Below are positions 15,363-22,956 of a DNA stretch of 64,000 nucleotides, in pieces. Below the pieces are notes generated by a model. That model searched no databases, had not been told where the DNA came from, and was given only the letters and a program-made list of their open reading frames with translations. The stretch's first letter is position 1. Each line of letters starts with the position of its first letter. Both the position numbers and the translations under genes were made by a program. The DNA comes from Flavobacteriaceae bacterium (GTDB taxonomy: Bacteria > Bacteroidota > Bacteroidia > Flavobacteriales > Flavobacteriaceae). The stretch spans positions 248,001 to 312,000 of the forward strand of contig JANQNQ010000001.1 of NCBI GenBank assembly GCA_028279515.1, read 5' to 3'.

Positions 15363-17330
15363 TTGATCTCAAAATCCACCATAGACAAAGTATTTGAAAC
15401 CTCTCGAGTTGAAGAGGTCATCGGTGATTTCGTGCAATTGAAGAAGTCGGGATCAAACTTCAAAGGACTTAGCCCGTTTTCAGATGAGAAGACACCGTCT
15501 TTTATGGTGTCTCCAGTAAAACAGATATGGAAGGACTTCTCTTCAGGAAAAGGTGGTAATGTCGTGGCCTTTTTGATGGAGCATGAACATTTCACGTATC
15601 CCGAGGCCATCAAGTATTTAGCGAAGAAGTACAATATTGAGGTCGAAGAAACCGAACGTACAGACGAGCAAAAGAAGGAAGCCAATGAACGCGAAAGCAT
15701 GTATTTGGTCAGTGAATATGCGCAAAAGTACTTTCACGATACCTTGTTAAATGCTGAAGACGGAAAGGCCATCGGGCTCACCTATTTCAAAGAGCGTGGC
15801 TTCACAAATGAGACCATTTCCAAATTTGGACTCGGGTATTCTCCTGATCGTTGGGATGCCTTCACTTCTGAAGCACTGAAGAATAGTTATCAACTAGAAT
15901 TCCTTGAAAAGACAGGGCTTACCATTGTTAAAGGTGAAAAGCAGTTTGACCGCTTCAAGGGTCGAGTAATGTTTCCCATACAAAGCATGTCAGGACGTGT
16001 TTTAGGTTTTGGCGGAAGGATTCTTACCAGCGACAAAAGAGCCGCTAAATATCTCAATTCTCCTGAAAGTGATATTTACCATAAGAGCAAAGTCCTCTAC
16101 GGAATCTATCACGCTAAGCAGTCCATTGCCAAAGAAGACAATTGTTATTTGGTAGAAGGGTATACCGATGTGATACAATTCAATCAAACAGGGATAGAAA
16201 ATGTAGTGGCCTCATCAGGTACGGCCCTAACTGCCGATCAGATTCGTCTGATCAATCGCTTGACAAAAAACATTACCGTGCTCTTTGACGGAGATGCAGC
16301 GGGTATGCGAGCTTCCCTCCGTGGGATTGACCTTATTCTCGAACAAGGAATGAACGTAAAGGTGTGCTCATTCCCAGAAGGGGAAGATCCAGATAGTTTT
16401 GCGAAGAAGACAGCACTTGAGGATCTTGTATTGTATTTACAGGAAAACGCGAAAGACTTCATTCAGTTCAAGGCTTCGATACTAATGCAAGAAGCACAGA
16501 ACGACCCTATTAAAAAAGCGGAGACTATTCGAGACATGGTCAATAGCATCGCGAAGATTCCAGATCGCATCAAGCGTGAAGTATATGTGCAAGAATGCGC
16601 ACGTATCATGGACATTTCAGAAGAAGTGCTTTTCAATACACTTGCGCAGATGGGCAAGAAAGAACTTCGAGATGCCAACAAAAAGCTTAAGCAAGAGCAG
16701 AAAGCCTTCGACGTCGTTAAGAATGAAGAGCAAAAACCTGTTGCCAAAAAAGTAGACGTTCAGTATGAGTTGGAGCGCAAGATTATTGAGATCCTTTTGC
16801 TCTATGGAAGCGAAGAAGAAGAATTTGAAGAACTGATACTCAAAGAAGGGGAAGACGGAGAGTTATCTTTAGAGCCCGAAACCTATTCAGCTAAAGTATT
16901 CGAAAAACTATACCTAGACTTACAACAAGACGAAGTGGAATTGGCCAACCAAAGTTTCCAAAAGATCTATTATTTATTGATTGACAAATTGAACAAAGAA
17001 GGTCAAGTGACGACTGAGACGTTTGTCAACGAATTAGATCCAGAAACTTCGAATGCAGTAACCACCATCCTCATGACCGAAGAGCAGCATACACTGCATG
17101 ATTGGGAACGCCAGAACATTTTTGTAAAAAGTAAAGAGACCACTGTTTCGCAGTTGGTAAGTGAGACCATTTTGAGTTTGCGCTGTTTTCTGATCGATCA
17201 GAAGGTGCAGCATCTAATGAATAATACGAACGAAAATAAAGCAGAGAACAATCCGCATATTCTTGAAGAAATCATGAATTATCACCAATTGAAGATGTTG
17301 CTTTCTAAGAAGTTGAACCGTGTTCTGTGA
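15363..17330 (+). CDS. dnaG: DNA primase
   Basis: DnaG makes RNA primers at the replication fork. The 655-residue protein has an N-terminal zinc-ribbon-like domain, the TOPRIM core (YLVEGYTDVIQFNQTGIENV, then LFDGDAAGMRAS) and a C-terminal helicase-binding region. The usual zinc-ligand positions (CPFH and CFGC) read SPFS and DFSSGKGGN, so none of the Cys/His ligands remains. A TTG start at 15363 (ISKSTIDKVFETSRVEEVIG) matches the family N-terminus; an earlier in-frame TTG at 15354 lies inside the -7 promoter element. It ends directly against the convergent response-regulator gene, with no base between the stop codons. Confidence 0.93.
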   Translation: MISKSTIDKVFETSRVEEVIGDFVQLKKSGSNFKGLSPFSDEKTPSFMVSPVKQIWKDFSSGKGGNVVAFLMEHEHFTYPEAIKYLAKKYNIEVEETERTDEQKKEANERESMYLVSEYAQKYFHDTLLNAEDGKAIGLTYFKERGFTNETISKFGLGYSPDRWDAFTSEALKNSYQLEFLEKTGLTIVKGEKQFDRFKGRVMFPIQSMSGRVLGFGGRILTSDKRAAKYLNSPESDIYHKSKVLYGIYHAKQSIAKEDNCYLVEGYTDVIQFNQTGIENVVASSGTALTADQIRLINRLTKNITVLFDGDAAGMRASLRGIDLILEQGMNVKVCSFPEGEDPDSFAKKTALEDLVLYLQENAKDFIQFKASILMQEAQNDPIKKAETIRDMVNSIAKIPDRIKREVYVQECARIMDISEEVLFNTLAQMGKKELRDANKKLKQEQKAFDVVKNEEQKPVAKKVDVQYELERKIIEILLLYGSEEEEFEELILKEGEDGELSLEPETYSAKVFEKLYLDLQQDEVELANQSFQKIYYLLIDKLNKEGQVTTETFVNELDPETSNAVTTILMTEEQHTLHDWERQNIFVKSKETTVSQLVSETILSLRCFLIDQKVQHLMNNTNENKAENNPHILEEIMNYHQLKMLLSKKLNRVL

Positions 17331-17960
17331 TTAATAAAGTTCTAACGCTTTAGCCTGTTGTAGCAGATCCACCAAATTATCCACATTCAGTTTACGCATC
17401 AATCGAGCCTTATAGGTGCTAACGGTCTTTTCATTAAGATTTAATTCTTCAGCAATGTGCTTGTTTCGCTTTCCGGCAGACAATAACTTTAACACTTCGA
17501 CTTCACGAGTAGACAGTCTTCTAAAGAATCTCCGAGGTTTGTTGGTACTTTCATCAAAGGCCAAGCGTTGGGCAAGCTCATTGCTTATAAAAATACCTCC
17601 GGAGGCGACTTTCATGATAGCATCTTTGATCATGCCCGTTTCGACGCTTTTTGAAAGATAGCCCGAAGCACCTGCTTTGAGTGTGCTTACGGCATACACG
17701 TCTTCGGCTTGTGAACTGAACATAATGACTTTTACATCGGGATATTCCTTTTTTAGCTTCCTGAGAGCAGTAATACCATTGATTTCCGGAATATCCATCT
17801 CCAGCAAAACAATGTCAACTGCATTGCCAGACATAAAACTAAAAAGTTCGGTCGTAGTACTGGCTTTAGCTACTACGTTAATCTCTGTGTCCCCTTTAAA
17901 TAAGGCTTTAATTCCTTTCCTTACGATGGGATGGTTATCGGCAACTAGTACTTTGATCAT
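17331..17960 (-). CDS. NarL/FixJ-type response regulator
   Basis: A 209-residue two-domain regulator. The receiver domain (1-120) has VADNHPIVRKG, a phospho-acceptor region reading DIVLLEMDIPEINGITAL, the conserved Ser in MFSSQAED and the Lys in GYLSKSVE. The acceptor Asp lies within the LLEMD strand: the residue normally D in LLDIxMP is Glu and is followed by Met-Asp, so the exact phospho-site should be checked by alignment. A LuxR-type helix-turn-helix (STREVEVLKLLSAGKRNKHIAEELN) occupies 145-205. No kinase gene is adjacent, so it is an orphan regulator here. Confidence 0.88.
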   Translation of the reverse strand: MIKVLVADNHPIVRKGIKALFKGDTEINVVAKASTTTELFSFMSGNAVDIVLLEMDIPEINGITALRKLKKEYPDVKVIMFSSQAEDVYAVSTLKAGASGYLSKSVETGMIKDAIMKVASGGIFISNELAQRLAFDESTNKPRRFFRRLSTREVEVLKLLSAGKRNKHIAEELNLNEKTVSTYKARLMRKLNVDNLVDLLQQAKALELY

Positions 17961-18134
17961 AACGCGTCATTTTAGTTTTTACACACCGCCATAAGGTAGC
18001 CTCGCCGGATATCAGCGAGTCGTGTAGTAATAAGTGTGTTGGGGGTTAGGAATTATAAAGTTAAACAAAAAAACAACACATTGTGAAAAAACCTTACAAA
18101 AAAGAAAAAGTAAAAAGTGTTAAAAATCAATTAG

Positions 18135-18923
18135 TTAGCGAAAATTTGAAGGAATTTCGCACACAGGTATCGGAATCATCTTATGTCTGTTCGATCGGTT
18201 AAATCGCTGGTAAATGGCAAAAACCTCACGTTCTCTTCCAGAAAAATCATCGACTGTTTTTCCTTCATCTTGCATCTTCATGGCCCATTCAAGTTCTGGG
18301 TAAGAAGCACCAATTTGGTCTTCGTCGCTACGGGCATCACCAAAGAGCCCGTCAGAAGGGGCGGCCTTCATAATAGATTCAGGAACCTTTAGTTCTTCAC
18401 CAATGGCATAGACCTCGCTTTTCATCAGGTCAGCAATCGGGCTCAGATCTACTCCACCATCTCCATATTTAGTATAAAAACCAACACCAAAGTCTTCCAC
18501 TTTATTACCCGTTCCAGCGACAAGGTAACCATGAAGGCCTGCAAAATAATATAAGGTAGTCATTCGTAATCTTGCCCTTGTATTAGCCAAAGCCATATCT
18601 TGAGTTGGCTCGGCATCAGCATTAGGTACTTCGGTTTTAAACTCTTCAAAAACAGGAGTCAAGTCCACCCGTAGATCTTTGACATTTTCGAAGCGGTCTT
18701 TCAGCTGTGCAATATGCTCTTGAGCACGGTTCACATGACTAGCCGCTTGATGAATAGGCATTTCCAAACATAGCACAGGAAACCCTGTTTTGGCGCATAA
18801 AGTTGAGGTGACTGCCGAGTCAATTCCGCCAGAAACACCAACAACAAAACCATTCACCTTTGCGTTAGTTGCATATTCCTTTAGCCAATTTACTATGTGA
18901 TCGATAACTGCGGTGGTATTCAT
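18135..18923 (-). CDS. nadE: NAD+ synthetase, ammonia-dependent
   Basis: NadE amidates deamido-NAD to NAD+ with ATP and ammonia. The 262-residue protein has the N-type ATP pyrophosphatase P-loop GVSGGIDSAVTSTL (about 28-41), the GTGNKVEDFGVGFYTKYGDGGVDL signature split over the active site (shown only in part here), and LFGDARSDEDQIGASYPELEWAM. There is no glutaminase domain, so it uses free ammonia. It lies upstream of, and divergent from, the gldB-gldC pair, separated by the inverted-repeat element. Confidence 0.94.
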   Translation of the reverse strand: MNTTAVIDHIVNWLKEYATNAKVNGFVVGVSGGIDSAVTSTLCAKTGFPVLCLEMPIHQAASHVNRAQEHIAQLKDRFENVKDLRVDLTPVFEEFKTEVPNADAEPTQDMALANTRARLRMTTLYYFAGLHGYLVAGTGNKVEDFGVGFYTKYGDGGVDLSPIADLMKSEVYAIGEELKVPESIMKAAPSDGLFGDARSDEDQIGASYPELEWAMKMQDEGKTVDDFSGREREVFAIYQRFNRSNRHKMIPIPVCEIPSNFR

Positions 18924-18930
18924 GTTTGTC

Positions 18931-18956
18931 TAGTATTGAGATGTTAGTATTGAGAT
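18931..18956. repeat. Tandem 12-bp repeat next to the inverted-repeat element
   Basis: TAGTATTGAGAT occurs at 18931-18942 and again at 18945-18956, 14 bases apart, between the nadE start and the left inverted repeat. It is probably part of the same repeat family as the element that follows. Confidence 0.7.
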
Positions 18957-18966
18957 ATGAGTACAA

Positions 18967-18991
18967 AGTACAGAGTATTAAGTACAAAGTA
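18967..18991 (+). repeat. Left 25-bp inverted repeat
   Basis: Exact reverse complement of 19437-19461 over all 25 bases; homology stops abruptly on both sides. Confidence 0.9.
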
Positions 18992-19032
18992 TTCCCATTA
19001 ATTATATGATTGTTTCCGTTTCATTCATAAAC

Positions 19033-19380
19033 TCACAATTTTCGCCTAAGTGCATAGTTCATTCTTTTTATTTCTACACACATCCCCAAAGCTGGTTGGG
19101 CAACTCTTTCATTCAAAAGGCCTAGCTCTATTACAAGAATCAATTGAGTGTGCAGTTCAAAACAAGAACCATTGGCAATGCTCAAAAAACGCAAAAACTC
19201 CTTTGTTGAATTTCTGCCCGCTCCTTCTGCAATATTGGATGCTATCGAAACAGAACTTCGTTTCATTTGCATGATCAATCCAAATTGTTCCTCTTTCGGA
19301 AGCTGCTTGGTTAAGATATAAATGACTTTGGTCAATTCAATGGACTTTCTCCAGATCTTTAAGTCTTCAACTCTATGCAT
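19033..19380 (-). CDS. Four-helix-bundle protein (23S rRNA intervening-sequence family)
   Basis: A 115-residue all-helical protein with the typical family motifs: DLKIWRKSIELTKVIY at the start, a central MKRSSVSIASNIAEGAGR, then KEFLRFLSIANGSCFELHTQL. This family (S23/IVP, related to Avd of diversity-generating retroelements) was first described in intervening sequences inside 23S rRNA genes; free-standing copies are common in Bacteroidota and their function is unknown. It is the only gene inside the 25-bp inverted repeats. No reverse transcriptase or variable repeat is nearby, so a diversity-generating element is not supported. Confidence 0.85.
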   Translation of the reverse strand: MHRVEDLKIWRKSIELTKVIYILTKQLPKEEQFGLIMQMKRSSVSIASNIAEGAGRNSTKEFLRFLSIANGSCFELHTQLILVIELGLLNERVAQPALGMCVEIKRMNYALRRKL

Positions 19381-19436
19381 TTCTACTTTTTTTAGTAATG
19401 AAATCCATGAGCTCTCAACTATCTAAATATTCTTAG

Positions 19437-19461
19437 TACTTTGTACTTAATACTCTGTACT
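19437..19461 (-). repeat. Right 25-bp inverted repeat
   Basis: Begins TACTTTGTACTTAATACT and ends CTGTACT; perfect inverted copy of 18967-18991. Confidence 0.9.
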
Positions 19462-19502
19462 AATGGTAATCAAGGGATTCAGGTTCTTAGAACATTCCTG
19501 CT

Positions 19503-19510
19503 TAACTTTG
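19503..19510 (+). promoter_or_regulatory. gldB promoter -7 element
   Basis: TAACTTTG matches TAnnTTTG. It is 72 bases before the gldB ATG and just outside the right inverted repeat. Confidence 0.5.
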
Positions 19511-19582
19511 CAAAACAAAAATAAGCCAAACATAAAATTATTGAAAGGTATTCGCGTTATCCTTTCAGAAAAAAATCGATAA

Positions 19583-20545
19583 ATGAAGAAAACACTCGTC
19601 CTTTTGACCATTTTGATGCTGATATTGCAGAGTTGTGAAAAAGAGAATAAGGTTGAAAAAGAGATTGCAGCGATTCCGATGGACCTATCGATAGACCGTT
19701 TTGAACAACAGTACTACAAAGGAACACCTGAAGGGTTACCTTCACTAAAGAAAAAATATCCCTATTTCTTCCCGGCTCAATATCCCGATAGCACATGGAC
19801 ATTACGCATGAGAGATTCATTACAGTTAGAGATCGTTGGAGAGATTGATCGTGTGTTCCCAGATTTAGATGAAGAAGAACAAGAAATAGAACTTCTCTTC
19901 AAACATGTCAAATACTATTTTCCACAACTAACAATACCAAGGCCAATTACCGTGGTTTCGGATGTTGACGAAAAAAACAAGGTGATTCTTGCTGATAGTT
20001 TGCTCATTATCGGCATAGACACATATCTGGGTCAAGATAGTAAGCTGTACCAAGGAATCACAACATATAAGGCAGCTAACATGAATCGATCGCAGATTGT
20101 GCCAGATATAGCCGAAGAAGTAGCCATTCAAGTGACGCCAAGACCAAGAGCCAGAACCTTACTTGCACAGATGGTCTATGAAGGCAAGTTGCTCTACATT
20201 AAAGACCTCTTGATACCTTCGGCATCCGATGCGCGAAAGATCGGTTATTCAGAAGGCCATCAAACATGGTGTCAAGAAAATGAAGTGTACATGTGGCGCT
20301 ATTTTGTAGAACGAGAGTTACTGTTTAAGACCGATCCAAAATTGGTGCACCGCTTTATCAATGACGCCCCATTTTCGAAGTTTTATCTTGAGATCGATAA
20401 TGAGTCACCAGGAAGGGTAGGAAGGTGGTTAGGATGGCAGATCGTTAGAGCGTATATGAAGAATAATGATGTATCTTTGCAGGCGCTGTTGGGCACCCCA
20501 GCAGAAGATATCTTTAACAATTCACGATACAAACCAAAGAAGTAA
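19583..20545 (+). CDS. gldB: Gliding motility lipoprotein GldB
   Basis: GldB is a lipoprotein essential for gliding and for type IX secretion in Flavobacteria, though its precise step is not known. The 320-residue protein has a lipoprotein signal peptide (LTILMLILQSC, Cys at 18), then MDLSIDRFEQQYY, a conserved region LADSLLIIGIDTYLGQDS, a zinc-protease-like stretch with AAEEVAIQV-type helix (IAEEVAIQVTPRP), MVYEGKLLYIKDLLIP, and SPGRVGRWLGWQIVRAYM. The active-site pattern of the related peptidase fold is not clearly intact. It overlaps gldC by one base (TAATG), so the two are translationally coupled. Confidence 0.93.
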   Translation: MKKTLVLLTILMLILQSCEKENKVEKEIAAIPMDLSIDRFEQQYYKGTPEGLPSLKKKYPYFFPAQYPDSTWTLRMRDSLQLEIVGEIDRVFPDLDEEEQEIELLFKHVKYYFPQLTIPRPITVVSDVDEKNKVILADSLLIIGIDTYLGQDSKLYQGITTYKAANMNRSQIVPDIAEEVAIQVTPRPRARTLLAQMVYEGKLLYIKDLLIPSASDARKIGYSEGHQTWCQENEVYMWRYFVERELLFKTDPKLVHRFINDAPFSKFYLEIDNESPGRVGRWLGWQIVRAYMKNNDVSLQALLGTPAEDIFNNSRYKPKK

Positions 20546-20886
20546 TGGCAAACCATACATCTGAAATAAATCTGACAGTAGAGCTCGACGAAAATCGCAT
20601 TCCTGAAAAACTGCGATGGACCGCTCAAGATGGAGGCGTAAACAATGAAGAAGCTAAGGCAATGTTGCTTTCAATCTGGGATAGTAATCAACAAGAAACA
20701 CTGCGCATTGACCTTTGGACGAAAGATATGCCGGTAGATGAAATGAAGGTCTTCTTTCATCAAACATTGGTGGCTATGAGCGATACCTTTCACAGAGCAA
20801 CACAGGATGAGAAAATGACGGCAACCATGAAGGATTTCTGCGATTATTTTGCTGAAAAATTAGAGTTGAAAGACAAAGGGAAGTAA
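20545..20886 (+). CDS. gldC: Gliding motility protein GldC
   Basis: GldC is a small cytoplasmic protein that enhances, but is not absolutely required for, gliding in Flavobacterium. The 113-residue protein begins SEINLTVELDENRIPEKLRWTA-like (the family pattern; only part quoted) and contains LWTKDMPVDEMKVFFHQTL. The ATG overlaps the gldB stop by one base, the usual gldBC arrangement. Confidence 0.93.
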   Translation: MANHTSEINLTVELDENRIPEKLRWTAQDGGVNNEEAKAMLLSIWDSNQQETLRIDLWTKDMPVDEMKVFFHQTLVAMSDTFHRATQDEKMTATMKDFCDYFAEKLELKDKGK

Positions 20887-20916
20887 AGCTACGGTACTTT
20901 CTGCGACTGTATCTAC

Positions 20917-21288
20917 ATGCAGGACAAGATTCACAAATTACTATTCGTTTACAACGCTGATTCAGGAGTGGCGAATGCATTGCTAGATGCGGGTCACAAA
21001 CTATTAAGTCCGCAAACATATAATTGCAGTTTATGCGGATTGACATATGGTGCTTTTACTGAGAAAAAAGATTGGAAGCGTTTCAGAGAAGAACACAACA
21101 TTCCGATGGAGTTTCTGCATAAAGACGAGTTCGAAAAAAGCTATGCTTCCAAGTTCGGAAATAGGTTTGAATACCCCATCGTATTAGCTGAAGTGAATAG
21201 CGGCTTACAAGTCATGATTTCTTCCGAAGAATTAAATAAAACAGAAAAGCTAGAAGACCTAATAAAATTGGTAAAGGAGCGAAGTTAA
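20917..21288 (+). CDS. Conserved hypothetical protein with CxxC motif
   Basis: A 123-residue soluble protein of unknown function, 30 bases after gldC. It starts HKLLFVYNADSGVANALLD, then carries a conserved-looking CSLCGLTYGAF motif near residue 37, and ends with an amphipathic helix (EKLEDLIKLVKERS). The VYNADSG opening and the Cys pair suggest a small alpha/beta domain, perhaps thioredoxin-like or metal-binding, but no known family was recognised. Its stop overlaps the convergent engB by 4 bases. Confidence 0.7.
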   Translation: MQDKIHKLLFVYNADSGVANALLDAGHKLLSPQTYNCSLCGLTYGAFTEKKDWKRFREEHNIPMEFLHKDEFEKSYASKFGNRFEYPIVLAEVNSGLQVMISSEELNKTEKLEDLIKLVKERS

Positions 21289-21893
21289 GCGCCCTTGATC
21301 TCTTCATTGATCTGGCCGATGTAGTTCAACACGTCCTCCTTACCAATGTCTTTAGTTGAAGAAGTCACAAAGTAGTTAGGCATCTCTTCCCAAACATCCT
21401 GAAGTAGTTTCTCTTCATATACCGCAACGTGCTTTTCGATTTGCGCAGGCTTCAATTTATCGGCCTTTGTGAAGATGATCGAAAACGGAATCTGGTTCTC
21501 ACCAAGCCATTGCATAAAAGCCAAATCTATTTTTTGAGGCTCGTGCCTAATGTCTACCAAAACAAAAGCCGAAACCAGCTGTCGACGTTTTTCAAAATAA
21601 GCCGTGATAAACTTCTGAAAGACCTTTTTAGTGCTCTTTGAAACACGTGCGTACCCGTAACCAGGAAGGTCTACTAAGAACCAATTCTTATTGATGATAA
21701 AGTGATTGATAAGCTGTGTTTTTCCGGGGCGTCCTGAGGTCTTCGCTAGGCTTTTACGAGAAGTGAGCATGTTGATCAAAGAAGACTTGCCAACGTTAGA
21801 GCGTCCGATAAACGCATACTCCGGAAGCTGGTCCTTTGGGCACTTGGCCACATCGGTATTGCTCATCACAAATTCGGCCGATTTGATCTTCAT
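21285..21893 (-). CDS. engB: Ribosome biogenesis GTP-binding protein EngB
   Basis: EngB (YihA/YsxC) is an essential GTPase in large-subunit assembly. The 202-residue protein has the P-loop GRSNVGKSSLINML, the switch II LVDLPGYGYARV, the G4 TKADKL and G5 TSSTKDIG motifs. The frame is open upstream to 21953, but the family start MKIKSAEFVMSN corresponds to 21893, 10 bases after the alpha/beta hydrolase stop at 21904. The two genes form an operon driven from 22694-22726. Confidence 0.95.
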   Translation of the reverse strand: MKIKSAEFVMSNTDVAKCPKDQLPEYAFIGRSNVGKSSLINMLTSRKSLAKTSGRPGKTQLINHFIINKNWFLVDLPGYGYARVSKSTKKVFQKFITAYFEKRRQLVSAFVLVDIRHEPQKIDLAFMQWLGENQIPFSIIFTKADKLKPAQIEKHVAVYEEKLLQDVWEEMPNYFVTSSTKDIGKEDVLNYIGQINEEIKGA

Positions 21894-21903
21894 GAAAAAG
21901 TAT

Positions 21904-22671
21904 TTAGAAGTTTCGCTGCTTGAACCAAGATTCGAGCACTTGGTTAAACTCATCCGGATGTTCCATCATAGGTGCATGCCCGCATTTATCGATCCAGAAA
22001 AGATCCGAATCAGGCAGTAAAGCATGAAATTCTTCGGCAACATTCGGAGGGGTTACAGTATCGTCCTTTCCCCAAATAATGCCGACAGGCGTATGCATGT
22101 TCGGAAGGTCTTTCGCCATGTTGTGTCTAATGGCACTCTTGGCGATGGCCAAGGTTTTAACCAACTTGCTGCGATCGTTGACAGTGGCGTACACTTCATC
22201 CACAATTTCTTGTGTAGCCACGGCAGGATCATAGAAAACATCTTGACTCTTCTTCTTGATGAACTCATAATCACCACGCTTCGGATATCCGTCACCCATA
22301 GCACTTTCATAGAGTCCAGAACTTCCGGTGATGATCAATGCCTTCACCTTTTCAGGGTACATTTTTGTGTGCAACAGGCCAATATGCCCTCCTAGAGAAT
22401 TCCCTAAGAGAATCACTTGATCTAGTTGCTTATGCTCGATAAATTCCTCTAGATATTTGGCAAAGCTCTTTACCGTAGTTTTCAATAAAGGCATCGAATA
22501 AATTGGGAGTTCAGGAATCAAAACCTTGTATCCATTCCTTGGAAAATATTCAGTAACAGCTTCAAAATTACTTAAGCCGCCCATAAGTCCATGTAGGATA
22601 ATGATTGGCGTTCCCTCTCCGACTTCTAGATAATTGAATTTTCCTTCTTTTTTAAAGTTGTTCTCCATCAA
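21904..22671 (-). CDS. Alpha/beta-fold hydrolase
   Basis: A 255-residue cytoplasmic alpha/beta hydrolase. The oxyanion-hole strand reads IIILHGLMGGLSNF, the nucleophile elbow is LLGNSLGGHIGL (Ser near 94), and the C-terminal catalytic His lies in DKCGHAPMMEHPDEF; the acid is probably the Asp in IWGKDDTVTP. The substrate is not known; esterase, lipase and haloperoxidase-like roles are all compatible. It is co-directional with engB and 10 bases upstream of it. Confidence 0.85.
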   Translation of the reverse strand: MMENNFKKEGKFNYLEVGEGTPIIILHGLMGGLSNFEAVTEYFPRNGYKVLIPELPIYSMPLLKTTVKSFAKYLEEFIEHKQLDQVILLGNSLGGHIGLLHTKMYPEKVKALIITGSSGLYESAMGDGYPKRGDYEFIKKKSQDVFYDPAVATQEIVDEVYATVNDRSKLVKTLAIAKSAIRHNMAKDLPNMHTPVGIIWGKDDTVTPPNVAEEFHALLPDSDLFWIDKCGHAPMMEHPDEFNQVLESWFKQRNF

Positions 22672-22693
22672 TGGCTAGCCCTTTTGCAAGAGA

Positions 22694-22726
22694 CAAATAT
22701 AGGCATTTCGTTATTATATCGATCAA
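22694..22726 (-). promoter_or_regulatory. Promoter of the hydrolase-engB operon
   Basis: On the minus strand, TTG (complement of CAA 22724-22726) and TATATTTG (complement of 22694-22701) are 22 bases apart, matching the Bacteroidota promoter. It is divergent from mraZ. Confidence 0.7.
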
Positions 22727-22883
22727 TTTTGAAAAATACCTTGTCAAAAAAACTGATGCAAGGTATTTCTTTCAAAATACACTTTTTTTGGCAATTTAGA
22801 ATGCGCTCATCTAGTTTTTTACACCGCGAAAGCACCCGTGTTCCGTGCATTTGGTCGATGAAAAATCAAAACTTATCAACAAA

Positions 22884-22910
22884 GTGGTAAATTGTGGTAA
22901 AAGGTGGTAA
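22884..22910 (+). promoter_or_regulatory. MraZ boxes (three 10-bp direct repeats)
   Basis: GTGGTAA occurs three times at exact 10-base spacing (22884-22890, 22894-22900, 22904-22910), just upstream of the mraZ -7 element. Phased repeats of this kind, with AAAGTGG-like units, are the known binding sites of the MraZ transcriptional regulator in other bacteria. They overlap the region of -33, consistent with autorepression of the dcw operon. Confidence 0.8.
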
Positions 22911-22927
22911 ACTTTTCCATATATTTG
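22892..22927 (+). promoter_or_regulatory. mraZ / dcw operon promoter
   Basis: TATATTTG at 22920-22927 is a perfect -7 element; TTG at 22892-22894 is a slightly distant -33 candidate (25 bases). It overlaps the MraZ boxes and lies 29 bases before the mraZ start codon. Confidence 0.7.
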
Positions 22928-22956
22928 AATCTTGTACACCTAAACCAATTTTTTTC

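Larger units (their letters stand above)
18967..19461. mobile_element. Inverted-repeat-bounded unit carrying a four-helix-bundle gene
   Basis: A 25-bp sequence at 18967-18991 (begins AGTACAGAGTATT, ends ACAAAGTA) is repeated exactly, in inverted orientation, at 19437-19461. The 495-bp unit holds one gene, the minus-strand four-helix-bundle protein at 19033-19380, and sits between nadE and gldB. The inverted repeats make it look like a small non-autonomous mobile or intervening-sequence-derived unit. No transposase and no clear target duplication are visible, so mobility is inference. Confidence 0.5.

Noticed and set aside
14936-15700. Long minus-strand ORF of about 254 codons over the outer-membrane protein and dnaG genes
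   Set aside because: It is antisense to two well-supported genes, crosses a terminator and promoter, and its product has no recognisable features.
19033-19380. Avd-like accessory protein of a diversity-generating retroelement
   Set aside because: No reverse transcriptase, template repeat or variable repeat is present nearby; only the four-helix-bundle family resemblance.
22873-22881. TTATCAACA, close to a DnaA box
   Set aside because: One mismatch, single copy, no AT-rich unwinding region or dnaA/dnaN context; not evidence for an origin.
22881-22910. Three 10-bp repeats considered as a CRISPR-like array
   Set aside because: The spacing is 10 bases with no spacers, there are no cas genes, and the MraZ operator explains them fully.
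22894-22956. In-frame extension of mraZ upstream to 22894
   Set aside because: It would start inside the MraZ boxes and cross the -7 element; the GTG at 22957 gives the family start.
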